Shown: positions 24,288-32,875, counted from the first letter of the stretch. The stretch is DNA of 63,618 bases from Flavobacterium sp. HJJ (GCF_015351475.1 NZ_JADKPR010000029.1:1-63618); one strand, 5' to 3'. Numbers and translations: made by a program. Notes: generated from the sequence alone by a model not told the origin.

Positions 24288-25196
24288 TTACATGTTTTTC
24301 AAATTGATAACTTCTTGGTCTGTAAGTAATCTCCAATTTCCTCTTGGTAAATTTTTCTTAGTTAAACCAGCAAAAGCTACACGATCAACTCTAAGAACAT
24401 TATATTCAAAATGCTCAAATATAGCGCGAACTACTTTTATGTTGGAAGATTTTAACTGAATACCGATTTCATTTTTGGATTCTCCTTCAATATAACTCAC
24501 TTCGTCTACAGTAACTCGGTGTCCCTCTAATACCAGTCCTTTATTTATTTTTTCTAAATCTTCAAATTTTAAATTTTTATCTAAAGAAACCTGATAGATT
24601 TTAGATGATTTTTGGTTTGGCAATGTGAACTTACGGATCATATCAGTGTCGTTAGTAAAAACCAACAAACCTGTCGTATTCTTGTCCATTCTGCCTATAG
24701 GACCAACTTTTGAAGTTGTTGAACCTTTTATCAGCTCCAAAACATTTCGGTATTCCTGACCTTCATCCAGTGCTGTCGTGAAATTTTTAGGCTTGTTCAA
24801 TAGAATATATACTTTTTTCTCCGGAGTTAAAACTACACCGTCAAAATTTACTACATCGCCCGGTTTTACCATATATCCCATTTCGGTAACGGGAACTCCG
24901 TTTACTTTTACATTTCCTGACTGAATATAAATATCGGCATCGCGTCTTGAGCAGGTTCCTGAGTTTGAGATGTATTTATTCAAACGAATTTCATCTTTTA
25001 CTTTGGGTCTCTTTGGCGCTTGATTTGGCTTTTTTTGTACTTTGTCAGCCTCAGCTTCGGCTGCTTTGGTATTTATTTTTACTTTTTTTGGCCCCTGAGC
25101 CCTTTTTGGCAGTGCAGGTTTTGGCTTATTGGAACTTGGTCTGGAGCTGTTTGATCTTCCATTGTTTCCTCTACTATTGCCTCCCTTATTATTCAT
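24288..25196 (-). CDS. 23S rRNA pseudouridine synthase, RluB/RsuA type
   Basis: A protein of 302 residues. The first 65 residues are a basic, Asn/Ser/Pro/Lys-rich tail (GNSRGNNGRSNSSRPSSNKP), common in Bacteroidetes members and probably RNA-binding. The S4 domain follows (IRLNKYISNSGTCSRRDAD, residues about 70-115). Then comes the catalytic domain with GRMDKNTTGLLVFTND, whose Asp near residue 169 is the nucleophile. It converts uridine to pseudouridine in large-subunit rRNA (RluB or RluE/F cannot be separated by eye). Confidence 0.9.
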   Translation of the reverse strand: MNNKGGNSRGNNGRSNSSRPSSNKPKPALPKRAQGPKKVKINTKAAEAEADKVQKKPNQAPKRPKVKDEIRLNKYISNSGTCSRRDADIYIQSGNVKVNGVPVTEMGYMVKPGDVVNFDGVVLTPEKKVYILLNKPKNFTTALDEGQEYRNVLELIKGSTTSKVGPIGRMDKNTTGLLVFTNDTDMIRKFTLPNQKSSKIYQVSLDKNLKFEDLEKINKGLVLEGHRVTVDEVSYIEGESKNEIGIQLKSSNIKVVRAIFEHFEYNVLRVDRVAFAGLTKKNLPRGNWRLLTDQEVINLKNM

Positions 25197-25368
25197 AATA
25201 TTCTATAATTTGGTGCAAAGATAGCATTTATATCATTGAGAAACGATTTTTGACAATTAGAAAACGTTAACTGCTTAATTTAATGATTTTTAAAAATTTG
25301 ACTAGAACTTAATGCGTCTTAGAATGTAATGCTAACAAAAATGCCTTATATTCATCTTTACTTTCTAA

Positions 25369-25389
25369 AGACGGGTTTGAAACCCGTCT
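25369..25389. repeat. Short perfect palindrome with GGGTTT / AAACCC arms
   Basis: AGACGGGTT pairs with AACCCGTCT across a three-base loop. It lies alone between the pseudouridine synthase and UbiA genes, with no T-run, so it is more like a REP-type element than a terminator. It shares the GGTTT/AAACC centre with the palindrome at 32876. Confidence 0.55.
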
Positions 25390-25469
25390 CTACAAAAAAT
25401 TGTAACGGATAACGGAAACCCATGTTTCCTGAAAATGCCTATTCTTTCTGTTTCAAAAAATTATTATCC

Positions 25470-26426
25470 CTAAATCGTCATCAATACTTTTTTTCCGTGC
25501 CAAAGAACGCTGGGATTTATGAGTACAATGCAAAAAACTCCAGCAACAATAAGGAACTTTAAAACGTTGTGAAGCATTATATACTGTGCTTTTGTCTGCC
25601 ATTTCCATAAATATAACAGGAAAAAAATTAAAACAATAAAGCCGAAATAAAAGTAAATATCCATATAACCCACATCATAGATATTGATTAAAAAATAAAC
25701 CGGAATTACCGTTAATAATGTCAATATGGTTATGGTTTTTTTGGCAGTTTCTTCTCCGTAAATTATTGGAATTGTTTTATAGTTGTTGGCAAAATCACCT
25801 TGTAAATTTTCTAAATCTTTTATCATTTCTCTGATTAAGATTAATAAAAACAAGAATGCGCCGTGCGAAAGAATAACAGCGAGTTTGCTTGTATTGCTTT
25901 CGATTTCATACAATGGCATTTGTAAATAGTAGTACAATAAAATTCCGAAAAAAGGCAGAACGGCGAGAAACGCGGCCATTAAATTGCCAATTAGGGCATA
26001 CCTTTTGATTTTATGAGAATAAAACCAGATTAAAAATATGTAAACCGAGTAAAACAAAACAGCTCTAAAAGAAACGAAAAAAGCGATTAAAGCAACAAAA
26101 AGGTTAAGACTAAAATAAACCTGCAGTTTTGTTTTTTGGCTCACCAAACGATCTAATTGCGATTTATTCGGGCGATTAATTAAATCCTTTTTGCTGTCAT
26201 AAAAACTATTGATTATGTAGCCGGAAGCAATCGCTAAACTGGAACAAAGTACTATAATAAAAAGCCGGAAATCCAATAATATGAACAAAGCTCTCTGCTC
26301 TGGTGCCAATATAAAAATAGCCGATAAATATTGAGCTAAAGCTATAATGGGAATATTATAACCTCTAACGACAGAGAATAAACTGATGATTTTCCATATA
26401 AAAAGTTTATGCTTTCTGCTTAACAT
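25470..26426 (-). CDS. UbiA-family prenyltransferase
   Basis: An inner-membrane protein of 318 residues with about eight helices. The two Asp-rich prenyl-diphosphate sites are present: NSFYDSKKDLINRP near residue 67 (N-x3-D-x3-D) and DLENLQGDFANNYKTIP near residue 203. The family joins prenyl chains to acceptors. Bacteroidetes members are often labelled geranylgeranylglycerol-phosphate geranylgeranyltransferase by similarity to archaeal enzymes, which is not proof. It lies 53 bases behind mevalonate kinase on the same strand, so precursor and prenyl transfer may be coexpressed. Confidence 0.85.
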   Translation of the reverse strand: MLSRKHKLFIWKIISLFSVVRGYNIPIIALAQYLSAIFILAPEQRALFILLDFRLFIIVLCSSLAIASGYIINSFYDSKKDLINRPNKSQLDRLVSQKTKLQVYFSLNLFVALIAFFVSFRAVLFYSVYIFLIWFYSHKIKRYALIGNLMAAFLAVLPFFGILLYYYLQMPLYEIESNTSKLAVILSHGAFLFLLILIREMIKDLENLQGDFANNYKTIPIIYGEETAKKTITILTLLTVIPVYFLINIYDVGYMDIYFYFGFIVLIFFLLYLWKWQTKAQYIMLHNVLKFLIVAGVFCIVLINPSVLWHGKKVLMTI

Positions 26427-26479
26427 GAAGTTTGTTTAGAATTATAACGGCGCTTATTGTTTTTTCTTACCCTAAAATA

Positions 26480-27418
26480 TTAAAACTGATAAACAACTTC
26501 CAATTTAAAATCTTTCAATGATACTTTTGCTTTCTCTAAATCTTCGGTAAATCCTAAAATGTAACCGCCTCCTCCAGATCCGCACAATTTTAAGTAATAA
26601 TCATTTGAGTCGATTCCTTCCTGCCAGATTCCATGAAACTGCTCTGGAATCATTGGTTTAAAATTATTAAGCACGACTTTGGACAATTGCTTTGTGTTTT
26701 CAAATAATGATTTGATATCACCGCCAAGAAAGTTTTCTACACAAGCGTCTGTGTATTTTACAAACTGATTTTTCAGCATTGTACGGAAACCTTGGTCTTT
26801 CAGGTTTTCCATGAAGATATTTACCATTGGAGCGGTTTCGCCAACAATTCCTGAGTCTAATAAAAATACAGCTCTTTTTCCGTCAAGGCTTTGAGTTGGA
26901 ATTCCTGTTGCTTCGATATTATCTTTTGAATTAATCAAAATTGGAATACTCAAATAACTGTTCAATGGATCAAGTCCGGAACTTTTTCCGTGAAAGAAAC
27001 TCTCCATCTGGGAAAAAATCGTTTTTAAGGTCAATAATTTTTCACGCGTTAAATTCTCTAAAACGGTGATTTTATTTTGTGCATATTTATCATAAATAGC
27101 GGCAACTAATGCACCACTGCTCCCTACACCATATCCCTGAGGAATACTGGAATCAAAATACATTCCGGTCTGAACGTCATTATTTAAAGTCTCTAAATCG
27201 AACGTAACCAAATCAGGCTGTTCTTTTTGCAATTGCTCTAAATATACAGCATAGCGTTTTAAATGACCATTTGACTGTATCGCTTCAGCAGAAGGATTAG
27301 CATCTTTCTTTAAGGCTCCGTTGTAAAAATTATACGGAATTGACAGCCCCTTGGAATCACGAATAATTCCGTATTCTCCAAAGAGTAATATTTTTGAGTA
27401 AAATAAAGGTCCTTTCAT
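26480..27418 (-). CDS. mvk: Mevalonate kinase
   Basis: A GHMP kinase of 312 residues. It opens with MKGPLFYSKILLFGEYGII (substrate-binding start of the fold). The phosphate loop is GYGVGSSGALVAAIYDKY near residue 97, and the C-terminal motif is CGSGGGGYILGF near 285. It phosphorylates mevalonate. It is separated from the toxin gene by 8 bases, so it is in one transcript with diphosphomevalonate decarboxylase and the toxin-antitoxin genes between them. A related kinase at 13125 probably does a different step. Confidence 0.88.
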   Translation of the reverse strand: MKGPLFYSKILLFGEYGIIRDSKGLSIPYNFYNGALKKDANPSAEAIQSNGHLKRYAVYLEQLQKEQPDLVTFDLETLNNDVQTGMYFDSSIPQGYGVGSSGALVAAIYDKYAQNKITVLENLTREKLLTLKTIFSQMESFFHGKSSGLDPLNSYLSIPILINSKDNIEATGIPTQSLDGKRAVFLLDSGIVGETAPMVNIFMENLKDQGFRTMLKNQFVKYTDACVENFLGGDIKSLFENTKQLSKVVLNNFKPMIPEQFHGIWQEGIDSNDYYLKLCGSGGGGYILGFTEDLEKAKVSLKDFKLEVVYQF

Positions 27419-27426
27419 AGGGATAT

Positions 27427-27726
27427 TTATTGAATTTTCTTAATTTTTGCCGGGTTTTGTCTTGTGTCAAAAAGCGCAACTATATATATTCGTTTACTAG
27501 TAAAAGTATAAAACAACGTAGTCTGTCTGCTAACAACGCATTTATGATACTTTTCATTTGTTTCTGATTTAGGAAAGATCTCAGGATTAGCTCTAATTAT
27601 TTGTAAAGAATCATACAGTTTCTTTGCAAATTTAATTCTAACTCTTTCTGACCATTTTGCCTCAAGATATTCTAAAAGTATTTTTGTCTTTTTTTGAGCA
27701 TTAATTGAAATTTTAATTTCTCTCAT
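27427..27726 (-). CDS. ParE/RelE-type toxin
   Basis: A protein of 99 residues with the ParE/RelE pattern: an N-terminal strand (MREIKISINAQKK), two helices with WSERVRIKFAKKLYDSL, and a closing three-stranded sheet (CVVSRQTTLFYTF and RIYIVALFDTRQNP). RelE-like toxins cut mRNA at the ribosome, ParE-like ones poison gyrase; this sequence cannot be assigned by eye. Its gene is 2 bases behind the antitoxin gene, the normal order. Unusually, the pair is embedded in a mevalonate gene series. Confidence 0.85.
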   Translation of the reverse strand: MREIKISINAQKKTKILLEYLEAKWSERVRIKFAKKLYDSLQIIRANPEIFPKSETNEKYHKCVVSRQTTLFYTFTSKRIYIVALFDTRQNPAKIKKIQ

Positions 27727-27728
27727 TT

Positions 27729-27950
27729 TTAATGCATATACTTCTTAATAAATTCTTCAAAATCTACAAACTCACCTCTTTCAATCTGTCTTTCTCCTTC
27801 TTCAATTTCATCCTTTTGTTCTTGAGTCAGTTCCTCCCAAAAGTCTTTCTTTTCCGATTTGAAAATTTTCTTTATTGCTTTAATTATTGAGATATCATTG
27901 GTCTCTTCCAACTTTTTCATCAATTCTGATTTTTCAAATTGTATGTCCAT
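27729..27950 (-). CDS. Antitoxin of the ParE/RelE module
   Basis: A protein of 73 residues, acidic and helical. The N-terminal part (KSELMKKLEETNDISIIKAIKKIF) resembles short flavobacterial antitoxin proteins of the addiction-module type. The C-terminal part (EGERQIERGEFVDFEEFIKKY) would wrap around the toxin. It directly precedes the toxin gene. It has a close paralogue just upstream at 27985-28179, with about half of the residues the same by eye. Confidence 0.82.
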   Translation of the reverse strand: MDIQFEKSELMKKLEETNDISIIKAIKKIFKSEKKDFWEELTQEQKDEIEEGERQIERGEFVDFEEFIKKYMH

Positions 27951-27984
27951 GATTCTAAAATTTTATAACTTGGAAATCATTCTT

Positions 27985-28179
27985 TCAAAAATCGACTACA
28001 TCTCCACGATTTTCATTTTGGATTCCTATGTTTATTTCTTCCTGCTGTTCGGGAGTTAACTCCTCCCAGACTTTTTTTTCTTTGTCTTCAAAAACTGCCT
28101 TTATTTTTTTCAGAATGGCAACATCATCAGTTTCTAAAACTTTCCTGATCAATTCTAATTTTTCGGCATTCAAGTCCAT
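27985..28179 (-). CDS. Second antitoxin-like gene, 3' end altered by a frameshift, no toxin partner
   Basis: A protein of 64 residues (from MDLNAEKLELIRK), a paralogue of the following antitoxin: VLETDDVAILKKIKAVF and WEELTPEQQEEINIG match it segment by segment. It stops after GDVVDF, where the paralogue goes on as GEFVDFEEFIKKY. The stop is made by a run of five T; with one T fewer the frame continues as DFERMISKL to a stop at 27963-27965. So the toxin-binding tail looks cut off by a single-base insertion. No toxin gene of its own follows. It may be a decaying copy or a free antitoxin. Confidence 0.72.
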   Translation of the reverse strand: MDLNAEKLELIRKVLETDDVAILKKIKAVFEDKEKKVWEELTPEQQEEINIGIQNENRGDVVDF

Positions 28180-28217
28180 AATTACAATCATTAAGAACTA
28201 AAGATACAAAAAAAATA

Positions 28218-29300
28218 TTAGCCCAGCAAAGCTCCATTACCAATTTGGTCGCAAAGATACTGACCATTTTGGCAATAGCCAACTAATTCTCCTGTAATAA
28301 ATTGCAACACTTTTTCTTTCACATCATTTGGATACAAAACATGCACATTGGCACCGGCATCAAGTGTAAAGCAAACTGGGATTTTGGTTTCATTTCTAAA
28401 TTTCCAGATTGCATTAATAATCTGCAGTGTATTTGGTTTCATTAAAATAAAATAAGGCAGGGAAGTCATCATCATCGCATGTAAAGTCAAGGCTTCGCTT
28501 TCTACAATTTTAATAAACTCTTCCAAATCTCCACTTTTAAAGACAGGAATCAATTTATCTAGATTTTCATGTGCCTGTGCAAAACGCCTTTCGGCAAATG
28601 GATGACCGTGCATTAAATCGTGGCCAACAGTACTCGAAACTTGTTTTTCGCCTTTATCAACCAGCAGAATCGTGTCTTGAAAATCTTTGAAAACAGTATG
28701 AATTTCATACGGATATTCCACTCCGTATAAATCGGTGCTTCCTTTTATATTCGCCTGATTTCCCCAAACTACTACTTGTCCTTTTACACTTCGGCAGGCA
28801 CTTCCCGAACCTAATCGTGCCAAAAATGAAGCTTTACTAAGAAAATAATCTTCGGTCATTGCTGGATTTAAAGCTTTCTCTAAACTCATAAAATTCATCG
28901 CCAAAGCCGCCATTCCTGATGCAGATGAAGCAATTCCGGAACTGTGCGGAAACGTATTTTGGGTGTCAATTGTAAAATGATAGTCTTTCAGAAACGGCAG
29001 ATATACCTCAACTCTTTCTAGAAATTTTTGAATTTTTGGTTTAAAGTCTTCTTTTGGTTTTCCTTCAAATAACAAATCGAAAGAGAAATTGCCGTCGTTC
29101 TGTTTTTTGGCGAAAGCCAAAGCTGTAATCGTTTTGCAGTTATTCAGCGTAAAACTAACTGACGGATTTGCAGGAATCTGCTTGTCTTTTTTCCCCCAAT
29201 ATTTTACCAATGCAATATTACTGGGAGCACTCCAAGAGAAACTTCCTTGGTCAATCGAATTCATATAATTGGATGGAATAAAATCGTCAGCTTCAAACAT
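28218..29300 (-). CDS. mvaD: Diphosphomevalonate decarboxylase
   Basis: A GHMP-superfamily enzyme of 360 residues. It converts mevalonate diphosphate to isopentenyl diphosphate. Family motifs: SNIALVKYWGKKD near residue 26, the phosphate loop SSGIASSASGMAALA near 125, and SGSACRSVKG near 167. It heads the minus-strand series mvaD - antitoxin - antitoxin - toxin - mevalonate kinase - UbiA. The gap to the next gene is small, with a -7 box in front. Confidence 0.93.
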   Translation of the reverse strand: MFEADDFIPSNYMNSIDQGSFSWSAPSNIALVKYWGKKDKQIPANPSVSFTLNNCKTITALAFAKKQNDGNFSFDLLFEGKPKEDFKPKIQKFLERVEVYLPFLKDYHFTIDTQNTFPHSSGIASSASGMAALAMNFMSLEKALNPAMTEDYFLSKASFLARLGSGSACRSVKGQVVVWGNQANIKGSTDLYGVEYPYEIHTVFKDFQDTILLVDKGEKQVSSTVGHDLMHGHPFAERRFAQAHENLDKLIPVFKSGDLEEFIKIVESEALTLHAMMMTSLPYFILMKPNTLQIINAIWKFRNETKIPVCFTLDAGANVHVLYPNDVKEKVLQFITGELVGYCQNGQYLCDQIGNGALLG

Positions 29301-29316
29301 AAATAGTAATTTTCGG

Positions 29317-29324
29317 CAAAGATA
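29317..29324 (-). promoter_or_regulatory. -7 box of the mvaD series
   Basis: On the minus strand this reads TATCTTTG, an exact TAnnTTTG box, 17 bases before the mvaD start codon. No good TTG is seen at -33. Confidence 0.5.
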
Positions 29325-29355
29325 CTTTTTTTGAGGAAACCGTTTATTCCTTTAT

Positions 29356-29387
29356 TTGCATTCCTTACAAGTTTTTAAGTATTTTTG
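29356..29387 (+). promoter_or_regulatory. Promoter of the TspO gene
   Basis: TTG at 29356-29358 and TATTTTTG at 29380-29387 are separated by 21 bases, within the Bacteroidetes range. The start codon at 29409 follows 21 bases later. Confidence 0.68.
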
Positions 29388-29408
29388 ACTTCTCAAAAAG
29401 CTAAAAAA

Positions 29409-29885
29409 ATGAATAAGATTACCCGAATATTATCTATTGTTGTTACTTGTCTCGTTATTGGCTATTTTTCTGGAATTGTTACCCGATCTGCCATTACGAC
29501 TTGGTATCCCACATTGATTAAACCGAGTTTCAACCCGCCTAATTGGGTATTTGCTCCAGTGTGGAGCATGCTTTACATTATGATGGGAATTGCGGCAGGA
29601 TTAGTTTGGGACAGAATTGATTTCGAAAAAGAAGCTGTTAAAAAAGCACTGCAGTTTTTTGCCATTCAACTGGCTTTAAACGCATTGTGGTCGTTTTTGT
29701 TTTTTGGACTTAAAAACCCGATGCTGGCTGGACTGGAAATAATTGTCCTTTGGTTAATGATCTATGAAACCTATATTCAGTTTGCCAAAATCAATAAAAT
29801 TTCGGGTTATTTGTTTATTCCATATTTACTTTGGGTAAGTTTTGCGACTATTTTGAATGGAAGTATTTGGTGGCTGAATAGATAA
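29409..29885 (+). CDS. tspO: TspO/MBR-family membrane protein
   Basis: A protein of 158 residues from MNKITRILSIVV, chosen over the in-frame ATG at 29385, which lies inside the promoter. It has five membrane helices and the Trp/Pro-rich pattern of the family (WYPTLIKPSFNPPNWVFAPVW, NALWSFLFFGLKNP). TspO proteins bind tetrapyrroles and cholesterol-like ligands and act in stress and porphyrin handling. It stands alone, between divergent mvaD and a convergent gene whose stop is 4 bases away. Confidence 0.9.
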   Translation: MNKITRILSIVVTCLVIGYFSGIVTRSAITTWYPTLIKPSFNPPNWVFAPVWSMLYIMMGIAAGLVWDRIDFEKEAVKKALQFFAIQLALNALWSFLFFGLKNPMLAGLEIIVLWLMIYETYIQFAKINKISGYLFIPYLLWVSFATILNGSIWWLNR

Positions 29886-29889
29886 ATAT

Positions 29890-30633
29890 TTAGTTTTTTA
29901 ACTTCTGAAATTCAACGTTTTTAGCCGAAAGAAAATCCATCATGCTTAGCACATTGTTATGCTCCATTATTTTTTTTGATTTAGGATCTAAATCGCAAAA
30001 TTGAAGAAAAAGATTAATCTCTTCCGGTTTTAATTTTAAAGTTTCCAGATAAAATTTTTGATCACATGTGTTTTTTGCCAATACTGCAAATTCAATTTCT
30101 GGAGGAGTTTCTTTTTCTGGTTCTTTTTCTTTTGAGAATAGTTGTAAAAGCTTTTTGCCAATAGTAATAAAATTTAATCCGTTAACAAAAGTTCCATCTC
30201 TCATAGCCTGATGCCCCTCTCTATTATCAAACTTTTCTGTAGCATATCCATCTAGTTTACTTTGCTCGTATGCCTTGTCCGTGCTTAATTTTATACTTTG
30301 TTTTTTTTCTACTAGCACTTCTTCTAATTCTTCGGCATTTTTAAGCATTTCAACTTCAAGATTGTTTAGCTCAATCTGTTTTTGAGAGACTTTCAGCCTT
30401 TTTAAATGAAAATCTTTAATATAGAAAAGCAGGCTGTCATTAGCTTTAACGGCCATTATAAATTCACCATTTTCATTGGTTTTAACACTTTTCTGAGAAG
30501 TTTTATTAATGACATCTACGTTTGATAATAAAAAATTCTCTGATGACACTACTCCTTTTAGAATTTTTTCAGTTTGTGAAAAGCTGAATTGGCTTACAAT
30601 CAAGGATAACGCAATAAGTAACTTTACTTTCAT
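29890..30633 (-). CDS. Secreted protein with CarboxypepD_reg-like domain
   Basis: A protein of 247 residues. The signal peptide (KLLIALSLIVSQFSFSQ) is followed by a carboxypeptidase-regulatory-like beta-sandwich (residues about 22-100: LKGVVSSENFLLSNVDVIN ... VKTNENGEFIMAVKANDSLLF). The remainder is charged and helical with no motif. Proteins with this layout are common in Flavobacteria and mostly unstudied. It is likely periplasmic or attached to the outer membrane. Single gene. Confidence 0.75.
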   Translation of the reverse strand: MKVKLLIALSLIVSQFSFSQTEKILKGVVSSENFLLSNVDVINKTSQKSVKTNENGEFIMAVKANDSLLFYIKDFHLKRLKVSQKQIELNNLEVEMLKNAEELEEVLVEKKQSIKLSTDKAYEQSKLDGYATEKFDNREGHQAMRDGTFVNGLNFITIGKKLLQLFSKEKEPEKETPPEIEFAVLAKNTCDQKFYLETLKLKPEEINLFLQFCDLDPKSKKIMEHNNVLSMMDFLSAKNVEFQKLKN

Positions 30634-30720
30634 TTATAAGAGTTTATCGAAAGTAAATATATCCCATAGTATTTAAGAAAAACTTATAATTGATGTAATT
30701 TTTTGTTAATTAATTCTTTA

Positions 30721-31929
30721 TTAAATGCCATTTGCTACAATAAAACCGCTCGTCCAAGCATTTTGGAAATTGAATCCTCCGGTAATGGCGTCGATATTCA
30801 TTATTTCACCTGCAAAATAAAGATTTTCGTGAAGTTTACTCTCCATGGTTTTAAAGTTGATTTCTTTTAAATCGATTCCGCCAGCGGTTACGAATTCTTC
30901 TTTGAAAGTGCTTTTACCATTTACCTGAAAAGTGCCATTCGTTAATTGATTTACCAAGTTTTGCAATTGGGTTTTAGACAAATCAGCCCATTTGGTATCG
31001 GCAGGAATTCCTGAAGCTAATACTAAACTTTCCCAAAGACGATTGGTTAAATCAACAGCCGATTTCTTGGAAACCGATTTCTTGGCGTGTTCCTGTTTGG
31101 TAGTTTTTAAGATTTTCTCCGCATCTTCGGCATCAAGATCGTTGAGCCAATTCACGTAAATGGTAAACTGATAATTCTTGTCATGTAAAATCCGCGCTCC
31201 CCAAGCCGATAATTTCAAGATTGCCGGACCGCTCATTCCCCAATGTGTAATTAACAAGGGGCCTGTTGAAGTCAGATTAGTGTCTTTTACTTTTACGGTA
31301 ACTTGAGCTGAAACTCCTGGTAATTCCTTGATTCGGGGATCTTTTATGTTGAAGGTGAATAAAGAAGGAACTGGATTCACAATCGCGTGCCCTTGTTTTT
31401 GAAGCATTTCCCAAACTTTAGGATTACTGCCTGTGGCAAGAACTAATTTTTCAGCAATGTAATTTTCATTTTGCGTTTCTATTTTCCAAAAATTGTCTTT
31501 TTTAAAAATGGACTGCACACTTTGTCCTGTGAAAACTTTGATTCCAAGCTTTTGGGTAGCTTTAACAAAACAATCAATTATGGTTTGCGAGGAATTCGAA
31601 ACTGGAAACATACGCCCGTCTTCTTCGATTTTCAGCTCTACTCCGTGTTTTTCGAACCATTCAATAGTATCACCCGAACAAAATTGATGAAATGGCCCTC
31701 GCAGTTCTTTTTCACCACGGGGATAAAATTTGACCAACTCATTAGGCTCAAAACAGGCATGCGTCACATTACAACGGCCACCTCCTGAAACACGGACTTT
31801 TGCCAATACTTCAGCTCCTCTTTCTAAAATGGCAACTTTCATTTTCGGGTTTTTCTCCACGATATTAATTGCCGTGAAAAAACCGGAAGCGCCACCGCCA
31901 ACAACGAGTATGTCAAAATTTTGAATCAT
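30721..31929 (-). CDS. HI0933/BaiN-type FAD-dependent oxidoreductase
   Basis: A cytosolic flavoprotein of 402 residues from MIQNFDILVVGGGASG; a longer frame up to 31992 adds an unlikely hydrophobic lead. The dinucleotide fold is at residues 5-35. The family marker VRVSGGGRCNVTHA is near residue 47. The end carries GGFNFQNAWTSGFIVANG, the C-terminal FAD contact. The true reaction of most members is unknown. The stop to the next gene leaves about 180 bases with a palindrome. Confidence 0.87.
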   Translation of the reverse strand: MIQNFDILVVGGGASGFFTAINIVEKNPKMKVAILERGAEVLAKVRVSGGGRCNVTHACFEPNELVKFYPRGEKELRGPFHQFCSGDTIEWFEKHGVELKIEEDGRMFPVSNSSQTIIDCFVKATQKLGIKVFTGQSVQSIFKKDNFWKIETQNENYIAEKLVLATGSNPKVWEMLQKQGHAIVNPVPSLFTFNIKDPRIKELPGVSAQVTVKVKDTNLTSTGPLLITHWGMSGPAILKLSAWGARILHDKNYQFTIYVNWLNDLDAEDAEKILKTTKQEHAKKSVSKKSAVDLTNRLWESLVLASGIPADTKWADLSKTQLQNLVNQLTNGTFQVNGKSTFKEEFVTAGGIDLKEINFKTMESKLHENLYFAGEIMNIDAITGGFNFQNAWTSGFIVANGI

Positions 31930-31975
31930 TATTTTGTAAAAGAATTGAAATGCAAATGTAAACATTAAAAAAAAC

Positions 31976-32099
31976 AAACACGAATTACACAAATTGGCAC
32001 GAATTAAAACCTCTTTTAAAATTACACGAATTCTAAAAACAACTAGAATTTGTGTAATTATATTTCAACTTTGCATATAATTAGTGATAATTCGTGTTT
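31976..32099. repeat. Nested 124-bp palindrome of ACGAATT motifs
   Basis: The outer arms AAACACGAATTACACAAATT (31976-31995) and its inverted counterpart ending AATTCGTGTTT (32099) pair. Inside, AATTACACGAATTCTA (32020-32035) pairs with TAGAATTTGTGTAATT (32044-32059). Both arms use the same CACGAATT word, so it may be built of repeated units. It is gene-free and lies between two minus-strand genes. Confidence 0.7.
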
Positions 32100-32106
32100 A
32101 ACATTT

Positions 32107-32793
32107 TTAAACCCTATCCAAAAAATCGGTGATGATGCCATCCACTTTTAACGATTTCATTTTTTGAATATCATCAATTTCATTTACCGTCCACGGAAAA
32201 ATAAGGATTCCTTTCTCCTGAATTTTGGTGGTATAATCCTTTGTCAATAATTGAAAATCGGGGTGTAGGGCTTCGGCTTTCATAAATCGGGCGAAAGAAA
32301 TGGCCAAATCCATATCGGTTTCGGTTAAAACTCCAATTCGGATGTCGCTGTTTAAAAAACGGACTTGTTGCAGGGCATTCCAATCGAAACTGGAAACTAT
32401 AAAATGTTCTTTTCTCCAGTTTTTTTCTGAAATATAATATTCTATCAATTGAACCACTTTCTCCGCTGTATGCTGATTTTTTAATTCAATATTTACAAAA
32501 CATCTTTGGTTAACCAAATCCAAAACCTCATCCAATGTTGGAATCGTATATTCGCCATTAATTTTAACAGACTTAAGTTCCTGCAATGTTAATTGGTTTA
32601 CAATTCCTTTGCCATTGGTTGTTCTGTCAATGGTTTCGTCATGGATTACAATCAAATGGCCGTCTATACTAAGATGCACATCCAATTCGATTCCGTCAGC
32701 ACCCATAGCAATTGCTTTTTCAAATGAAATTAAAGTGTTTTCGGGTTCGTGTCCTTTGGCTCCTCGGTGCCCTATTTTTTGCATTTTTTTCAT
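32107..32793 (-). CDS. Glycerophosphodiester phosphodiesterase
   Basis: A protein of 228 residues without a signal peptide. The GDPD barrel begins IGHRGAKGHEPENT (catalytic His and the HRG-x6-PENT motif). It continues with DGIELDVHLSIDGHLIVIHD (ELDVxxxxDxxxVxxHD motif) and ends with the VNEIDDIQKMKSLKVDGIITD strand. It hydrolyses glycerophosphodiesters to glycerol-3-phosphate and an alcohol. Single gene. Confidence 0.93.
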   Translation of the reverse strand: MKKMQKIGHRGAKGHEPENTLISFEKAIAMGADGIELDVHLSIDGHLIVIHDETIDRTTNGKGIVNQLTLQELKSVKINGEYTIPTLDEVLDLVNQRCFVNIELKNQHTAEKVVQLIEYYISEKNWRKEHFIVSSFDWNALQQVRFLNSDIRIGVLTETDMDLAISFARFMKAEALHPDFQLLTKDYTTKIQEKGILIFPWTVNEIDDIQKMKSLKVDGIITDFLDRV

Positions 32794-32803
32794 CTTACTA
32801 AAA

Positions 32804-32833
32804 TAAAAAAAAACCTCGAGCTAAAGCCCGAGG
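32804..32833 (-). terminator. Terminator of the maltose/starch operon
   Basis: CCTCGAGC pairs with GCCCGAGG (one mismatch) around a four-base loop. On the minus strand it is followed by nine T. It is the first strong terminator after the GH13 stop codon at 32916. Confidence 0.85.
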
Positions 32834-32875
32834 CAATTTAAAACTAATAAATTATGATAACGCTATTTTTAAGTT

